DNA of 39,177 nucleotides from Saccoglossus kowalevskii (lineage: Eukaryota > Hemichordata > Enteropneusta > Harrimaniidae), in contig NW_003146298.1 of the NCBI RefSeq assembly GCF_000003605.2, forward strand, positions 50,030 to 89,206, written 5' to 3'. A program made the position numbers and the translations under genes. The notes beneath the pieces were generated by a model. The model searched no databases. It saw nothing but the letters and a program-made list of their open reading frames with translations, and had not been told where the DNA came from. Each line of letters opens with the position of its first letter. The first letter of the stretch is position 1. This document shows positions 10,587-22,301 of the stretch, piece by piece.

Positions 10587-10713
10587 CTAATTTCTATCGG
10601 TAAACAATTTCTTTCATCGCTGTTATCACCACAGTCATCGTTGTAATCACAAACAGCGGCAGAGTCAATGCATTTACTATTATCGCATTGGAACAACAAT
10701 GGTGGTAAACAAA
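10587..10713 (-). CDS. Exon 7: LDLa domain 5
   Basis: A 127-nt exon, phase 1 to 2, between acceptor cttatgcag and donor attag|gtactc. It encodes a complete LDLa: [22 protein letters not shown], then [15 protein letters not shown], followed by a short linker LPIEI. The change from phase 1-1 to 1-2 marks the end of the shuffled LDLa cassette and the join to the REJ module. Confidence 0.85.
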
Positions 10714-11806
10714 CTGCATAAGAAAAATTTTAAAATGTAAATTAAAAACATTTACATAAATTATGATACTTACATCTAGTACTACATAGGTTTACTTTAA
10801 TGGTGTTGTTTGTCAGCGAAATTTACCAGAAGGTTTATATAACCCCAATTCATATTCATACAATACTCCTTCAACATAAACGTGCATACATGTGACTTGG
10901 CAACATAGTATGTAATTATCTACTGTTTATATATATTGATTTTGATACACCTATATGATGTTGTAAAAATGTCATTATTTGGAATCTCTCGATGGCTGTC
11001 AATAGACGAGTTTCGAGTTATACGGACGAGAATAGGGGATTGATTTATTTGCTTGTCAACTCTAAGGTAACGGCAGAACCCCTATATATATAGTAGTAAT
11101 TTATGTATATTATGGAATCTTTGAACAAAAACTGACCCCTAGCACTCTCCAAAATTTTCTAGTTGCCAATAATGGTATAGCATGCCTACCAATTTATTAA
11201 TAACAATTAATGACAACAGATTATTGATAACACATTCGACATGTACATTAGTGAAACAGCAAGTAGTTAGGTGAGAGAGAATGAGACGTGTGTTTCTGCG
11301 ATTGATATACTTACAAAAAGTGGAACACATGTACTAGGTAAGAATATAGTGGCATACTTGGAGCATGGTAACATATGTTTGCATAAGAGAAGTAAAAGGC
11401 AACAACATCGCATGACACGTCTACACACAAACTAGGTCATTATCCACTTTTTTTAATTTAGGTTTTTAGAAAATGTTTACTTATCGAAAGTTAATTATGC
11501 TTTTTATGTTATATCATTAACAGTGAAAGATAAAAAGTGGACACAAATTATAAAGTTACATTTACAAATTACAAGATTCATCTGCATTTAAATATATTAA
11601 AATGCGTGTTTTTTTTCTTTTTCTTGTTAATTTGCTTTTTTTTTCAAATTTCTGCTCATTGCTACCATCGTCATTGTTTTGTACTTTATTACGTAATAGT
11701 GAGTATGGTATGCATAATATGACTGGAAATCTAAACTTTTGAGACCCACATCAAAATGGTACGGTGAAAGGTGTGTGTGCAATAACTGGCACAGCAGTCA
11801 TCTCAC

Positions 11807-12301
11807 CTGTAGCGGTTAATGTGGTTTGATCAGCCATTGTGGAAACGGTCGTACTTCCCCAAATAAGTGAAAATGGGTTATTGGCTATGGTTGAAGTATC
11901 AATTTGGTCAACCATTGTAGAAACAGGTGTTGTTCCCCAACTAAGCGAAAATGGATTACTGGCTGCGGTTGTTGTATCAGTTTGTTCAGCCATTGTAGAA
12001 ACAGGTGTAGTTCCCCAACTAAGCGAAAATGGATTATTGGCTTCGGTTGAAGTATCAGTTTGTTCAGCCATTGTGGAAACAGGTGTTGTTCCCCAACTAA
12101 GCGAAAATGGATTACTGGCTGTGGTTGTTGTATCAGTTTGTTCAGCCATTGTAGAAACAGGTGTAGTTCCCCAACTAAGCGAAAATGGATTATTGGCTTC
12201 GGTTGAAGTATCAGTTTGGTCAGCCGTTGTAGAAACAGTAGTTTCGCCGGCCCCAGTTGATGAGATATATGACGTTGTGGTTGGCAAAACTGTTGTGGGA
12301 T
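11807..12301 (-). CDS. Exon 6: Thr/Ser-rich stalk of 26-residue tandem repeats
   Basis: A 495-nt phase 1-1 exon (acceptor attgcag, donor acag|gtgaga) encoding 165 residues. About six copies of a 26-residue unit built on NPFSLSWGTTPVSTMAEQTD are preceded by a Thr-rich lead-in. The C-terminal half of each unit alternates between DTTTTAS-like and DTSTEAN-like versions. The composition (Thr, Ser, Pro, no Cys) suggests a mucin-like extended, O-glycosylated stalk separating the N-terminal LDLa cluster from the membrane-proximal part. Because the period is 78 bp, other frames stay open too; only this frame has matching splice sites and phase. Confidence 0.82.
11820..12230. repeat. 78-bp minisatellite inside exon 6
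   Basis: Tandem 78-bp units (for example the cccc tracts at 11857 and 11935 are exactly 78 bp apart) carrying the 26-residue protein repeat. Alternate units are more alike than neighbours, giving a 156-bp higher-order period. Unit length is a multiple of three, so copy-number change keeps the frame. Confidence 0.85.
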
Positions 12302-13198
12302 CTGCAATTCAATCAGATAAATATATCAATAAATATATGCACAATTTGTGAGAGTGAGTATAGGATCCTCGTTCCAAATTGTTCCAGTCAATGTACAAGG
12401 ACGCGAAATGAACATGTTAAACATATATAAATGTGTACAATTGTAAATGTGTACATCAGATATAAAGATAGTATATGCCCCAACTGACAAAAACTATCAT
12501 CATCCATACATCAAGAACACATGTTTTATATAGAGTATCAGTAATAAACAACCGATTATACGATTGATTGATTAGTGGAGGGCGTGTGTTTAATGCAATA
12601 GAAGTTTAGGAAAATTTAGAGTATCCAGACACAGTAGTAATCTGCTACATTCCGCTGAAAGATGCCACTCTGTGTTTTATAGGGTAATCATGTACAGTAC
12701 TTAGTGGCCCCATGTGCTACACAAAGTAGTACTGATAACTTACACCATGTCCATCTTGTCTACTCCAATCCCTAATATTTTGCGACATTTGTTTGCAATC
12801 AGAAATCAGAGCAAGTTCAGGTATAATTTGCGCGTGTGGAAAATACTCGAGATAAAACTCGAATATTCAAAGTTAATAATGATTAGCTTTTTGTATTGCA
12901 TGCAATGCTAATATTGTTTATCATGACAAATATGTAGATTGAATAAAATTAATAAATAATGAGGTTAGTCAGTGACATTTTTTCAAATGCTCTTTTGTGT
13001 GGTACTGTAAATTACCACACTTTCTTACAATAAAAGATTGAGATAAAACAAATTGCTATATAATAAAACATATTTAGTATAAAACCAGTTCTTCTTTCAC
13101 GAGATTAAAATTATATACCTAACAACATTACAATGCATATAGTCAGTAATTTGGCACATGATGGTAACGTTTAGGCATTGCGCTTAGACTATACTTAC

Positions 13199-13340
13199 CA
13201 CAGTTCAACTCATCACTCCCGTCTAAACAGTCATAATCGTTATCACAACGTTTATACGTAGCAATTGCATCTCCGTCGTCACAATACCAGTCTCCATGGA
13301 TACAAATAATTTGAATATTACATTTGCCAGAACGTATACA
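13199..13340 (-). CDS. Exon 5: degenerate LDLa domain 4 (5' edge uncertain)
   Basis: The 3' half is a clear LDLa (KRCDNDYDCLDGSDELNC) with donor tgtg|gtaagt, phase 1. At the third-cysteine position the protein reads CDDGDAIATYKRC, i.e. Ala replaces Cys. The 5' edge is unclear. The only good acceptor (gtgtgtag, exon from 13340) gives phase 0 and does not fit its phase-1 neighbour. A weak ggag acceptor (exon 13199-13291, 93 nt) fits phase 1-1 but drops the first cysteine (codon 13302-13304). The phase-1 form was used in the assembled length. It could also be a decaying or alternatively spliced exon. Confidence 0.55.
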
Positions 13341-13486
13341 CTACACACCAAGACACAATGCTACTACAAGTATGTTCATACTGCTATTAACCATACACTA
13401 CCTCGATATAATTATTATTACAGTCATACACAAGTATTTGTACATTATCACCACTTTACACCTACATCTATACTTATAGACAATAC

Positions 13487-13490
<4 letters not shown>

Positions 13491-13545
<55 letters not shown>
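13491..13545. repeat. (AT)n microsatellite
   Basis: Uninterrupted AT dinucleotide run of about 55 bp in the intron upstream of exon 5. Expected to be length-polymorphic. Confidence 0.95.
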
Positions 13546-13548
<3 letters not shown>

Positions 13549-15638
13549 CACTAATATACCCATCTATAATACACAATTATTTGGCATATTAAATAACAAC
13601 CAAACATCTATTATACTTAATAAGCACAAAGAAAATAAAAACAACCGATAGCACAACAAATATTTTCTCAATGAATTACCTAGCTTCCATTCTGTAGGCT
13701 GTTAAATTACGTAATATATTTCTACTTATGTTAATATTTACCTCTCTTATTTGGGATTGAATTATACTAGATTATCTTAACAATACCGTGTCATGTAGTA
13801 CCAGCTTAAACCTAATATTTCGGATCTTTTTTGCAGTTTATTAAATTTATTTAAAGCCGTTACCATAATTTAAAAAAAACATTCAACCAATAAGAGTTAT
13901 TGCATTTTTCCAATCACAGCTTATCATTTTTATTTGAATTATTTTAAATTATAAGTTGACCTGTTTATAACATGCTGATCGTTTAATGTTACAATGATTA
14001 TGTATTGAATTTGTAATTAATAGGTATTCTTAGACACCAACACATTTAGTTTGTAATATTTATAATATATATTCTACAGTTTATTAATATAAAGTTAGTA
14101 TCAATTCGTAGAAATTGTTTGAGTTAGATTAAACATCATATGTCGCTCGAAAAGTTCGGAAATGCTTCCGTTTTCACTTTTTGATTGAAAACACTAAATT
14201 ATAAATAAATATGTGAGGAATTGGGCTAATAATGTTTTCATACGGCGAAATCCGTCTTTTTATTACTGAAGGTCTTATGGAAATACTTTAGACGCGTTTT
14301 GGTTGTTCACATATAAATCGTTTAACTATAAATTACACTAAATACAGTGTAATTTGAAATTGTCCACAATGTGGTAATTATCACCATTATTTAAATGAAC
14401 AAATATTGAAATTAAAAATATATTGAAATGCATTTATATTTTTAAAAGATGAACCTCATAAATGCATTACACGTAAACGTGTGATTAATTGATATTATAA
14501 AACTTGTCTATCGAATTATGATATTTAAATATATCAAATTATTATTAGTTATGAAAAATAAAGTGAATATTTATGATATTATATTGTCTTGCTATGTCAG
14601 ATAAAATGATCATTTATGTGACAACGTATAAATAAGATTGGAATGCACTTTATCATTACATAGATATTACTTATGTACGCAACATTAACATATTTCTATG
14701 GCAATTAGCATAAAGCACTATATATAGGGCCACTATTTGACGAGAGGCAACTACATTATGTAAACACCGCTATCAGCTAAATGCTAACAATATGATATAC
14801 ATGTAATCACGTAACACATTGTCATGTTTATGGTAGCGACATGGAGGTACATTTATTGGGTTAGCTTTAACTTACTAAGCATGTAACGATTAATGAATAC
14901 ATGACCGGAAAACTGAAATATAGAAGTGCATTTCGAGTTTTTGATCTTTCTAAAAAGTATTATCCTCGTTATTTTGATCGATAGCTGTCACATCGAATCT
15001 CAAAACTCCGACAGACTATATGGTGCTATCGCCGACAAGTAGTGAATATTCACACAAAAAATGTGCTTTCAATGATTTACACGTGAAATATACTGTAGGA
15101 AAGCGACAGTCGTTTTATGTGATTTTACAGTCAACATTCTGCGTGAAAGTTAATTAATGAACGCGGAGTAGACCTGTACCATGGTGTTCTAAGCGAGGAA
15201 ACTTTCGATTTTTGGAAAGGTTAATTGTATGCGCAAAGAGAATATTTTGAACAGCTTATTTCACAACCTGAGCCATTAACTTTTCAGTTGATGTGTTTAA
15301 CTAAGAGGTCGTGTCTAAGGTATTTATCGACGCACTCATTTATTAATCGAATTCTATCAAGGTGTTTTGCGTCTGGGATCTTTTCGCAGTTACGCAAAAT
15401 CAAATACAGACAATGAAATATGAGACGAGTCCGTTTATAGATGAAGTATACATCCAGCTTCCTGAAAGTATATTCATATATATATATTCCTATTTGTATG
15501 TGTTTTAAACAAACTAAATTTTATTATGAAGAATATCCAAATTATAAACTAATGTTTAATTTACTTCCCATTGTCGCTACCTTTAACATAACTAATATTG
15601 ATGAGATATCATTGTACAGTGTGTTATCATAAGCTCAC
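13546..15638. other. AT-rich intron, no gene seen
   Basis: Intron between exons 4 and 5. Very AT-rich, with only short chance ORFs. I looked for further LDLa-type cysteine patterns on the minus strand and saw none. Confidence 0.5.
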
Positions 15639-15761
15639 CGGCGCATAATTCCAGTGGTTCATCGCTCCAATCACCGCAGTCGTTATCGTCGTCGCAGTAC
15701 ATAGAACCAGACACACAAACTCCGTTATCGCACGTAAACTCTGAACTCGAGCAAGTAACTC
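15639..15761 (-). CDS. Exon 4: LDLa domain 3
   Basis: A 123-nt phase 1-1 exon between acceptor ccttgccag and donor gccg|gtgagc. It encodes a full LDLa domain: CSSSEFTC, then CDNGVCVSG, then [18 protein letters not shown]. Six cysteines and the calcium-binding acidic residues are intact; the usual DGSDE is DWSDE, a common variant. Confidence 0.88.
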
Positions 15762-16976
15762 CTGGCAAGGATACAAAACACGGTTTGTTGTTGGTGAATG
15801 CGTTATTGATTCTAAGACGGTAACCATACAGGGGTGGTACACGCGTATATAGCACATAAATGCTGTATGCTAATACCGCCATATAATTATAAATAATAAT
15901 AATATATCCATATTCAGAATCATATTATTGTGTTTCTATTGCTGGTTCTTCGTAGAGAATGATGTCATTGTGACATAACGTAGACGTATACACCATCCAT
16001 ATTGTAATGCGATTGTTGAAATCAAGAAGGTTAAACAGATATAACGAGAAGTAATATTTAATTTACTGTTATATATGTCCCTCCATTATATAAGAAATCC
16101 CGTCGTTGCCACGGTAAACTGAATCTATGATGGCGAGAATTCAATCAGTTGTTTTATTAGGGTAGACCCGCGAGATACGTGGTAAAAAGGTGGGAAAGGT
16201 AATTTATCACAAAGCCAGAATTCACAAGAAGAAACATAATAACAATAGTGTGTATATGTACAACTGTTTCCAACCCATAAATCACTAAATATCATATATA
16301 CAATACAACTAAAAGTTTATACTATTATAACACATTTCCCGAATATCGCATGATACAACACAGTTTCATAGAATGACGGGTAATAAATCGATGTGATACA
16401 TCATGTAGACACGACAGGAGCGTACGTCATCATCAATCTCCCTCTTCATGGTGGCAATAAAGAATTTAAAACGCAAACGATGCAAGTCATATAAACCATA
16501 TTTGATCGAATACACAAATAATACAAATTCCAAGGCTTATTGTCGAATAATGTTTTCTATTTATTAATGCCTATTTTCTGTGTTGTCATCAAAACTACTT
16601 TTTCGCACTAATTCCACCAAAAACACCGGAATTCGGCTTCTATTCAATATTCAAAACACCAAAAAGTGGGCAAAAATACACATGTAATTCAAAATATAGA
16701 AAAACCGAAAGTACATTGAATATATTAGGTAATCACGTCAACACAAAAACGAAATCATTGAAAAAATTGAAGTTTAATGCTTTGTGATATCAAATAAAAC
16801 ATCGGACCCGGAGCTTTGGATACACATTATAGACGTTAATCAACTCAAATAAAATTAACAAATTACGTTTCACTTTCTCTTCAGGGAAAAATGGGGATAC
16901 AATTCACTCCAAAATTATTAAAACCGTGGGAACTATGACATCACGTTGACGATTGCACAAACATGATATGAATTAC

Positions 16977-17027
16977 CTGGCGCAGCAGTAGACACACCGG
17001 TAGTAGTTATTGGTTGTCCGGTGGTAA
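16977..17027 (-). CDS. Exon 3: short Thr-rich linker
   Basis: A 51-nt phase 1-1 exon, too short for most ORF callers, between acceptor tatgtag and donor ccag|gtaatt. It encodes 17 residues dominated by Thr, Pro, Ala and Gly (TTGQPITTTGVSTAAP), probably an O-glycosylated spacer. It resembles in composition the repeat stalk of exon 6. Because it is symmetrical it could be skipped without changing frame. Confidence 0.6.
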
Positions 17028-17831
17028 CTACATAATATTGAAAAAAAATGGGATTCACGTTATGACGTTGCATGATAGTAAGAAGGTATTGTATTCAACT
17101 ATAGTGATCAATGCAAACACGATTCAACCCGTACATCCGAATAGTGTGACACACAATGAATAACCACAGGATGAAACTACTGAAAGAGATTTAGGAAACC
17201 TCACTCTAAAGTAGTTTGGCATGATCTGGGTTGGCGCATTACTGTTCCTCTATACGAAAGAACGAGCTTCCAACCCTGCCATGTAAAACGATGAAATGGG
17301 GTAACCGTTACAGAGTCAAAACTGCGTTGCGTGTACAACTTGCACTTGCAATTTTTAAAGTTGTACAACTGATTACATATTTAAATTAATGTGATTTAAG
17401 TAGCCGGCACATTCCCCCAATACAAAAGATCAAGCAATTCACAATTTGATTAAGACTGGAAATAACACAGTTTGATGTTTACCTATAGCCCGTTAAACGT
17501 GTGTCCCAAGCAAGTGAAAGCAATACTCAATTGACAGTGGTATTGTGAATAGGCAAAAATGTGTTCTTAAGTGATTAAAATGACTAATAAGAAACAAAAT
17601 AAACGCTTAAATTTGTCTAAGTTTACATAAAGTGAATATATTTATGGAAATACTACTGCACAGCTTGTATAGCTACGTATGATGTTTTATTGTGTACTTA
17701 ATTTAATTAATTAGTTCAACGTTTAATGTTAGTGCACTAAAATACAGGATGCTAAAGAATCCAGAAATATAGAAGTAGAAAGATGGTGCTGGAAACAGTG
17801 ATGTTGGTATTTGCGACATTGAATCTTTTAC

Positions 17832-17942
17832 CACAAGCTTCCTCGTCTGAGTTGTCAGGACAATCAACGAATCCGTCACAGACATAGTTTCCTTCGATAC
17901 AGGTGAAGTCATCACAGGTAAACTTATCGGGTGGGCAAAACG
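17832..17942 (-). CDS. Exon 2: LDLa domain 2
   Basis: A 111-nt phase 1-1 exon encoding one complete LDLa domain with six cysteines (start CPPDKFTC, core CDGFVDCPDNSDEEAC). The conserved Phe before the second cysteine and the D..D..D..SDE calcium cage are present. Acceptor ttatatag, donor tgtg|gtaaaa. LDLa modules bind ligands through a calcium-dependent acidic face; no ligand can be read from the sequence. Confidence 0.88.
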
Positions 17943-19006
17943 CTATATAATGGAAAAACATTAAACCGAGAAGGTTAAGTGTCTGTATTGATGATCTAAT
18001 AATCATAGGGGAGACACAATTTTGGATATGAATTTTTTTTTTTCAAAAATATCTAGATTAATTGTACAGCGCATTCGCAAATTTTCTAGTTAGTAAACCC
18101 GTATTACAGTCGCACTTGTCGTTTTGCGGGTCAACTAAAATACCTAAAGTATAATTGCTCTGTTGATTAGTATCTAACGAAAAACAAACTTCATTGGTAT
18201 GCATGAAAAATAAGTATATATGCGTGTATTACATTTGACAAAACATATATTGTTTACACTGATAATTCTGCATAATTGATTGAGTATTCTTCTATTATTC
18301 GAATCATTAATGTACAATTAATTCAATAACATCTTAAAATGTTGACTTGGTGTATACAGATGCCGTGGCGGTTAGTTGAGGGTATATCATGATACTGCAC
18401 AGCTACGGGGATAGCCTTAAAATGTGTATTAGGTCATATCAGATATATAGTGTGCGTCATATTAGCGTTACGCAATCGAGTATCACTCAGTTTCAATTTA
18501 AAGCGAACTGGATTTTTGAAGCATGATTGTGTGCATAATTTTACAGATTTGTATGGAATCACTCTTGCAACATTCGATATCAAATGCCATACTGTTATAC
18601 AGACTCATCCCAACGAAAAACAAGCACACACAAACACACGAAGTTTAATTGTCATAATCGCTTGATTCTAAACAGTGATGAAAACGGATGTCACAGATAT
18701 GATTGTCTTTGAAACCACTGTTTTTATGTATTTCATATATTGGATTAACCATTTCAAGACGTGACAAATTGAGGAAGAAGTGTGTTCAAACCAATTTCAC
18801 AACTGTCGAGGCAAACGCTTTCAACGAACATATGTAAGAAACAACATAAAAATACACTTTTATTTGTTTGTTATCTTATTCACATACGTCTTTGACAACT
18901 CGATGAGTTGTAAAGAGAAAATAGCTACAGGTAATCTAATATGAATGTTAATGTCTTTTATCTTTGTTTCTTTGCCACACTGCAACAGATATAATATCAT
19001 ACTTAC

Positions 19007-19253
19007 GGCATCCTATCACTTCGTCTGTACCATCAGCACAGTCCACGACTCCATCACAGAACGAAGAATTTGGTATACACACTACGACGTCACATAAATA
19101 TTCATTCGCTCCACAGATGCCTGCAACGATGGGTTGGACAGATGTTGTTTCATCCGAAAAACCATCGTCACCACCTCCAAAACCTTTGCAAAGCGTAACT
19201 CGAACATAAGTTGCGAAAACAAATACGCGCGATATGAATATAAGAATCGCCAT
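19007..19253 (-). CDS. Exon 1: signal peptide and LDLa domain 1
   Basis: The ATG at 19253 has G at +4 and is followed by a hydrophobic stretch (MAILIFISRVFVFATYV, then R/V/T/L/C), which reads as a signal peptide of about 22 residues. A Gly/Asp-rich linker follows, then an LDL-receptor class A domain at residues 47-82 with all six cysteines (starting CGANEYLC, ending DGTDEVIGC) and the acidic calcium-binding residues in DGVVDCADGTDE. The donor is GCC|gtaagt, phase 1. Just upstream, cactcag|t at 19255-19261 could also act as a phase-2 acceptor, so the start may be spliced to an upstream exon (see the candidate at 20490). I keep this ATG because the signal peptide follows directly. Confidence 0.8.
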
Positions 19254-19669
19254 ACTGAGTGTGATCCCTGTCTTGCCGTGTTTAGATTAATATTAATTAT
19301 CCTATAAAACGTATTCATACCATTAGGGCGACAACAGCAATTAATATCGCGTCTCCATGGGGACAAAAACATTTTTCAGCAACGGTATCAGTATCATATT
19401 GTATGAGCGATGGTTCCATTAATGATTAATAAACTAGATGTCAAAACACTAAGTACTTTCAGATGTTCGGTGTATGTAGTATAAGTGCCAGTTATAGAGA
19501 ATACAATAGAATACAATGGTGATATAAAATTAATACATCAACAAAACTTAAAAATCACTTTAGACGAACGTAAACGCAGGTGTGAAATATTAATATGTAC
19601 TTAGTTTACCAAGATTTTTGTTACGGTTTTGGTCGGTTGAAATCAATATGAAAACAGAAATTGTCGATC

Positions 19670-19795
19670 TGCATGCAGTGTTCCGGTAGAGTAGAGTGGA
19701 GCGGAGTGGAGTGGTGTGGGGTGGAGCGGTGTGGGCGGATTGGAGTGTGGTGGAGCGGTGTGGGCGGAGCAGAAGCAGAGAGCAGCAGAGCAGAG
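19670..19795. repeat. Purine-rich GGAGT/GGTGTG low-complexity tract
   Basis: Irregular tandem array of gtggagcg, gtggtgtg and gcagag-type units upstream of the receptor gene's first exon. Simple sequence; the ORF across it is compositional. Confidence 0.75.
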
Positions 19796-20489
19796 ATAGA
19801 ATACTTTAGTTTATTTCAACACGGTTTCTGTCAGCTAGAAAGATGGATTGGGTACTTGTGTTGGAAACTCATGCGTTAATTTAACTATTGTGTCTCTTCA
19901 GTCAACGCAAAACTATGATAAAAACAATTAGTTTACACTCCATCGACCTGAAGATTATATATCCGCCCTGTTGTATTGATATTCATTAGTTGTAGCTCAA
20001 TTGATGGATGGCCATCAGAAATGCGAGGAAATGGTCCACGAAATATGAATATATGTCACATCATTTATTTAACAATAACATGCACCCTTTTTTTCAATTC
20101 CTAGATTTCTGTGTTTCTGGATATATGTTTCTGTTTTATATGCTATTATTGTTATTGTATTATTTGTACTTGCTGAATTTTTATCAATTCTCTCTTACAT
20201 GTTAGACATTTTGTTATTATGGAGGTGGGAATGGTGTTTTTTTCCTACTTTTATGCATTATCATTTGTGAAATTGTGTTTGATTACGCTGAATTTGACAC
20301 ATATGTGAATCTGAGACGCATAATTAAATACAAAGAGTATATTTTTGCATACGCATGGTGGAATAAACGTTGTATTATATTAGTATGTCTTCAACACCGG
20401 TCGTGGTATAATGTTATAGTCACTGTGACAGCACAACACAAATGATACGATCTTCTCCAAGCACAAGACACCATGTATATAATACTTAC

Positions 20490-20539
20490 GGAAGGAGATA
20501 AATGTGAAAGTAATTAATATTTTGTCTGATGTTCCGCAT
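20490..20539 (-). CDS. Possible upstream exon of the receptor gene
   Basis: A short segment ending in a strong donor (cttcc|gtaagtatt). In the frame starting ATG at 20539 it reads MRNIRQNINYFHIYLLP and ends in phase 2, which matches the phase-2 acceptor at 19255. It could be coding or, more likely, 5' UTR with translation starting at 19253. The sequence is otherwise uninformative. Confidence 0.25.
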
Positions 20540-22290
20540 TCTTAGACATAAATCGTTATTTGCCGTGTAATAATTTAAAAATGCTCTTATTAATCTGCCG
20601 TTGCGCCCATTGAACACAAGTGCGGTACATGTTGGTAATGATGGTAATTTTCCGTGAAACATCGGTCAACCATGGAAACGAATCAAAGCAACAGCATAAT
20701 GTGTTTAATTATGAAAGAACCCGTTTAAGGTTCACTCAAATGTCACGGTTGATAAATCACATGCATATTCGTACACACTACTGTACAAAATGCATGTTAC
20801 GGTGTATTCTGACTATTTATTTTTATTTTACTTGACACTCGGATGTGTGTAGTGTTTTAATCGTCGGTGTGTTTATTACCAAAAATGTGTAACTGTAAAC
20901 ATATATTACAAAATAGGTATACCCAAAATATGGGAAAACTTAGATTTTCTGCGTTATACCTGACTCTTTCCTTGTTAAGTATCTAGTGTGAGTTAACATT
21001 TGACAGTGACAAGGACACGTGATTTGGATTATTGTCACAATAAACATATGGGAGCCGTCGAGACGCATGAAAATAGACTATGACGACGAGCTCGTTGATG
21101 CGATGGTATGTTCACCATGATAGCGTAATGTTACGTGTCATTCTCATATATACACATCTACCGTTTATTTTATCACGCTTAAGGTTTGATATGGCACTAA
21201 ACAGTATAAATGAGAAATATCAGCGACTGTGATTTCTAATCTCCATGGTAACCCTGATTGATATATAGAATGATTTTTCCGGGGATTTTGACTCGTTTGA
21301 ATCCTGGGAAACTTGGGCATATATATTCATAAGTACATAACAATTGCTCATTGTGTATTTAGTTACAGAATTATTATTATTATCATTATATTATATTAAT
21401 ATTTACCTATGGTTATTCATATGCGTCTAACCCAAAATGCATGGCAATCTAATTGGAAAATTTTGCGTTTTTGGAATTTCGAATTATAATGTTTGATCTT
21501 GATCTTTCATTATTAGAGGTAAAACACATTACATTCTGTTGGAGATTATTTCAAATCCATATGTAAACCAATAATAATAATTATCTTGGGATTTCAATAA
21601 CGGCTGCCCATGTGTTTGGAAGGTTATTATCAACACATTACAATGATAGAATATTCTAAATCCTTTTAAATGCTTTTTGATTATTTAAATTGTATATATA
21701 CACGTTCACAGATAATTGATATCGCTGTTATGACTTCATTACCCTAAGTCCATATGTGTACGTGGTTTATAATTTAAATACATTAGCAAAACACGATGCA
21801 AATCCGTGATGTGCGTGTGTATGATATCATCGTATTATTGAAATGGTGCTTGTTGCCTAGTAACGTGACTGTGATTTTGAGTTTTGTCAGCAGCAGGTTT
21901 AGAGTTAGCCAAAAGGATTTGGGGTTTTGTCTTATTTCGTCGTTCTTTTGTATAAGTAGGAACATTGCGTTTACAAATGTACAACTTGTTTTCGTTTTTC
22001 AAGATGACGCCCTCATATATAATATTACCTCGGAAAATCAATTGTCTTTACACATTCACTTATTTGGGAATGAGAGGCTTATATTTCAACAATTGGCTAA
22101 ACATTTAAAACTGTACTCAGTAGCTCTCTATTACATCAATACTTTCATTTGCATCCAGTGTATAAAGCATAGTGTGTGAAAAAAAAAACAATCGAAAAAA
22201 GAAATAATTGAAAAGTAAGTGGAAACAGGAGGATGTAAATTATTATGAGCCAAACATGTTAAGATATAAATTATTTGACAGTCAAATAAA
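20540..22290. other. Non-coding stretch, nothing convincing
   Basis: AT-rich, with only chance ORFs; the longest, plus strand 21796-22179, has no recognisable domain. No splice-bounded exon seen. Confidence 0.4.
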
Positions 22291-22301
22291 TAATGTCTCA
22301 C

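Larger units (their letters stand above)
119..19254 (-). other. Polycystin-1/REJ-family receptor gene, 5' and middle part (20 exons)
   Basis: This entry spans the whole gene inside the window; exons are listed separately. I joined exons by reading the minus strand for open frames bounded by AG and GT and requiring matching phase. All joins agree except the 5' edge of the fourth LDLa exon. The sum is 3381 nt, 1127 codons. Order: signal peptide, LDLa x3 with a Thr-rich linker, degenerate LDLa, 26-residue repeat stalk, LDLa, REJ, GAIN-like region, GPS, first transmembrane helix. In the polycystin-1 family the GPS is cut autocatalytically in the ER and the N-terminal part stays attached as an extracellular ligand-sensing fragment; that is family knowledge, not shown here. 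The gene is open at its 3' end, so the PLAT domain and remaining helices should be past base 1. A PKDREJ- or sea-urchin-REJ-type member is also possible; the N-terminal domain set is unlike either as I know them. Confidence 0.85.

Noticed and set aside
11839-12351. Plus-strand 170-codon ORF and second minus-strand 140-codon ORF over the repeat exon
   Set aside because: Artefacts of a 78-bp repeat whose length is a multiple of three; only the minus-strand Thr-rich frame has matching splice sites and phase.
13491-13545. Regular short repeats considered as a CRISPR-like array
   Set aside because: Pure AT dinucleotide run with no spacers; the genome is eukaryotic.
18060-18150. Minus-strand run NDKCDCNTG resembling a piece of an EGF domain
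   Set aside because: Too short for an EGF domain; no donor that keeps the cysteine pattern; likely chance.
21796-22179. Plus-strand 127-codon ORF
   Set aside because: Hydrophobic and compositionally AT-driven, no domain, no splice or promoter context; not enough to call a gene.
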